Source: Actinomycetales bacterium
GTDB lineage: Bacteria > Actinomycetota > Actinomycetes > Actinomycetales > Microbacteriaceae
NCBI GenBank assembly: GCA_028868975.1
Contig: JAGWTM010000009.1
Location: 1 to 37,981 of the forward strand
DNA: 37,981 bases
Reading direction: 5' to 3'
In this document: positions 37,952 through 37,981 of the stretch, in pieces
Layout of the letters: every line of letters starts with the position of its first letter
Numbering within the stretch: position 1 is the first letter of the stretch
The notes under the pieces: generated by a model
Seen by the model: the letters and a program-made list of their open reading frames with translations, nothing else
The model's database searches: none
What the model was told of the DNA's origin: nothing
Position numbers and translations under genes: made by a program

Positions 37952-37981
37952 TCGCTTTTCGACCACGCGAGCGATGCGGTC
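37940..37981 (-). CDS. C-terminal end of a minus-strand gene, possibly glmM (partial)
   Basis: The minus frame entering from the right edge reads DRIARVVEKRLAI and a TAG stop at 37942-37940, overlapping the 3' end of the regulator gene. The residues look like a typical C-terminal helix. In related genomes phosphoglucosamine mutase glmM commonly lies near coaA and glmS, so glmM is a guess from neighbourhood. Only 13 codons are visible. Confidence 0.35.
   Translation of the reverse strand, partial: DRIARVVEKRLAI

Overview
The window looks like a chromosomal segment of a small-genome, aerobic, Gram-positive actinobacterium, most likely Microbacteriaceae (Rhodoluna/Aquiluna-like freshwater lineages are a reasonable guess; no marker gene settles it). 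Pointers are the moderately high GC, abundant GTG/TTG and probably leaderless starts, the sucC-sucD-DUF6350-purN-purH order, the guaB-guaB3-SURF1-DUF3817-guaA block, and the glmS-acpS-alr-tsaE-tsaB-(rimI-tsaD) run. No tRNA, rRNA, CRISPR array, insertion sequence or prophage was seen. No gene-free stretch exceeds about 220 bases.

Layout. 1-1275 (-) is the N-terminal part of a secreted Ig-like/proline-rich surface protein that runs off the left edge. 1426-2973 (+) is a secreted GH13 alpha-amylase behind a LacI-type operator. 2981-6546 (-) is a heterodimeric ABC exporter with one degenerate ATP site. 6689-12337 (-) is purH, purN, a DUF6350 membrane protein, sucD and sucC. 12392-14851 (-) is pcrA/uvrD, with a promoter matching the PafBC (RecA-independent DNA-damage) signature. 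14922-20367 (-) is guaA, a DUF3817 protein, SURF1, guaB3 and guaB. 20556-24404 (+) is a branched-chain amino acid ABC importer (livHMGF) whose LivH carries an unusual extracellular beta-domain. It ends at a structured 3' UTR and a bidirectional terminator, facing the convergent substrate-binding protein gene (24545-25795, -), which lacks a lipobox. Then come rarD (-), groES with two CIRCE operators (-) and a THUMP-like methyltransferase (+). 28672-35482 (-) holds a DUF4190 protein and the t6A/cell-wall run from rimI-tsaD to glmS. coaA (+) follows.

The most intriguing spot is 36460-37951. A 40-codon secreted-peptide gene with a Sec signal and a short Cys-Cys tail is divergent from a 441-residue HTH(XRE)-TPR regulator. 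This arrangement resembles the RRNPP (Rgg/PlcR-type) peptide-pheromone systems of Firmicutes, which would be unusual in an actinobacterium. The pair sits between coaA and what may be the end of glmM (right edge), and so looks like an accessory insertion in a housekeeping neighbourhood.

Together the genes cover purine synthesis (purN, purH, guaB, guaA), the TCA cycle (sucCD), respiration (SURF1), starch use (amylase), amino acid uptake (liv), cell-wall precursors (glmS, alr), cofactors (coaA, acpS), tRNA modification (tsaE/B/D) and stress control (groES, pcrA).
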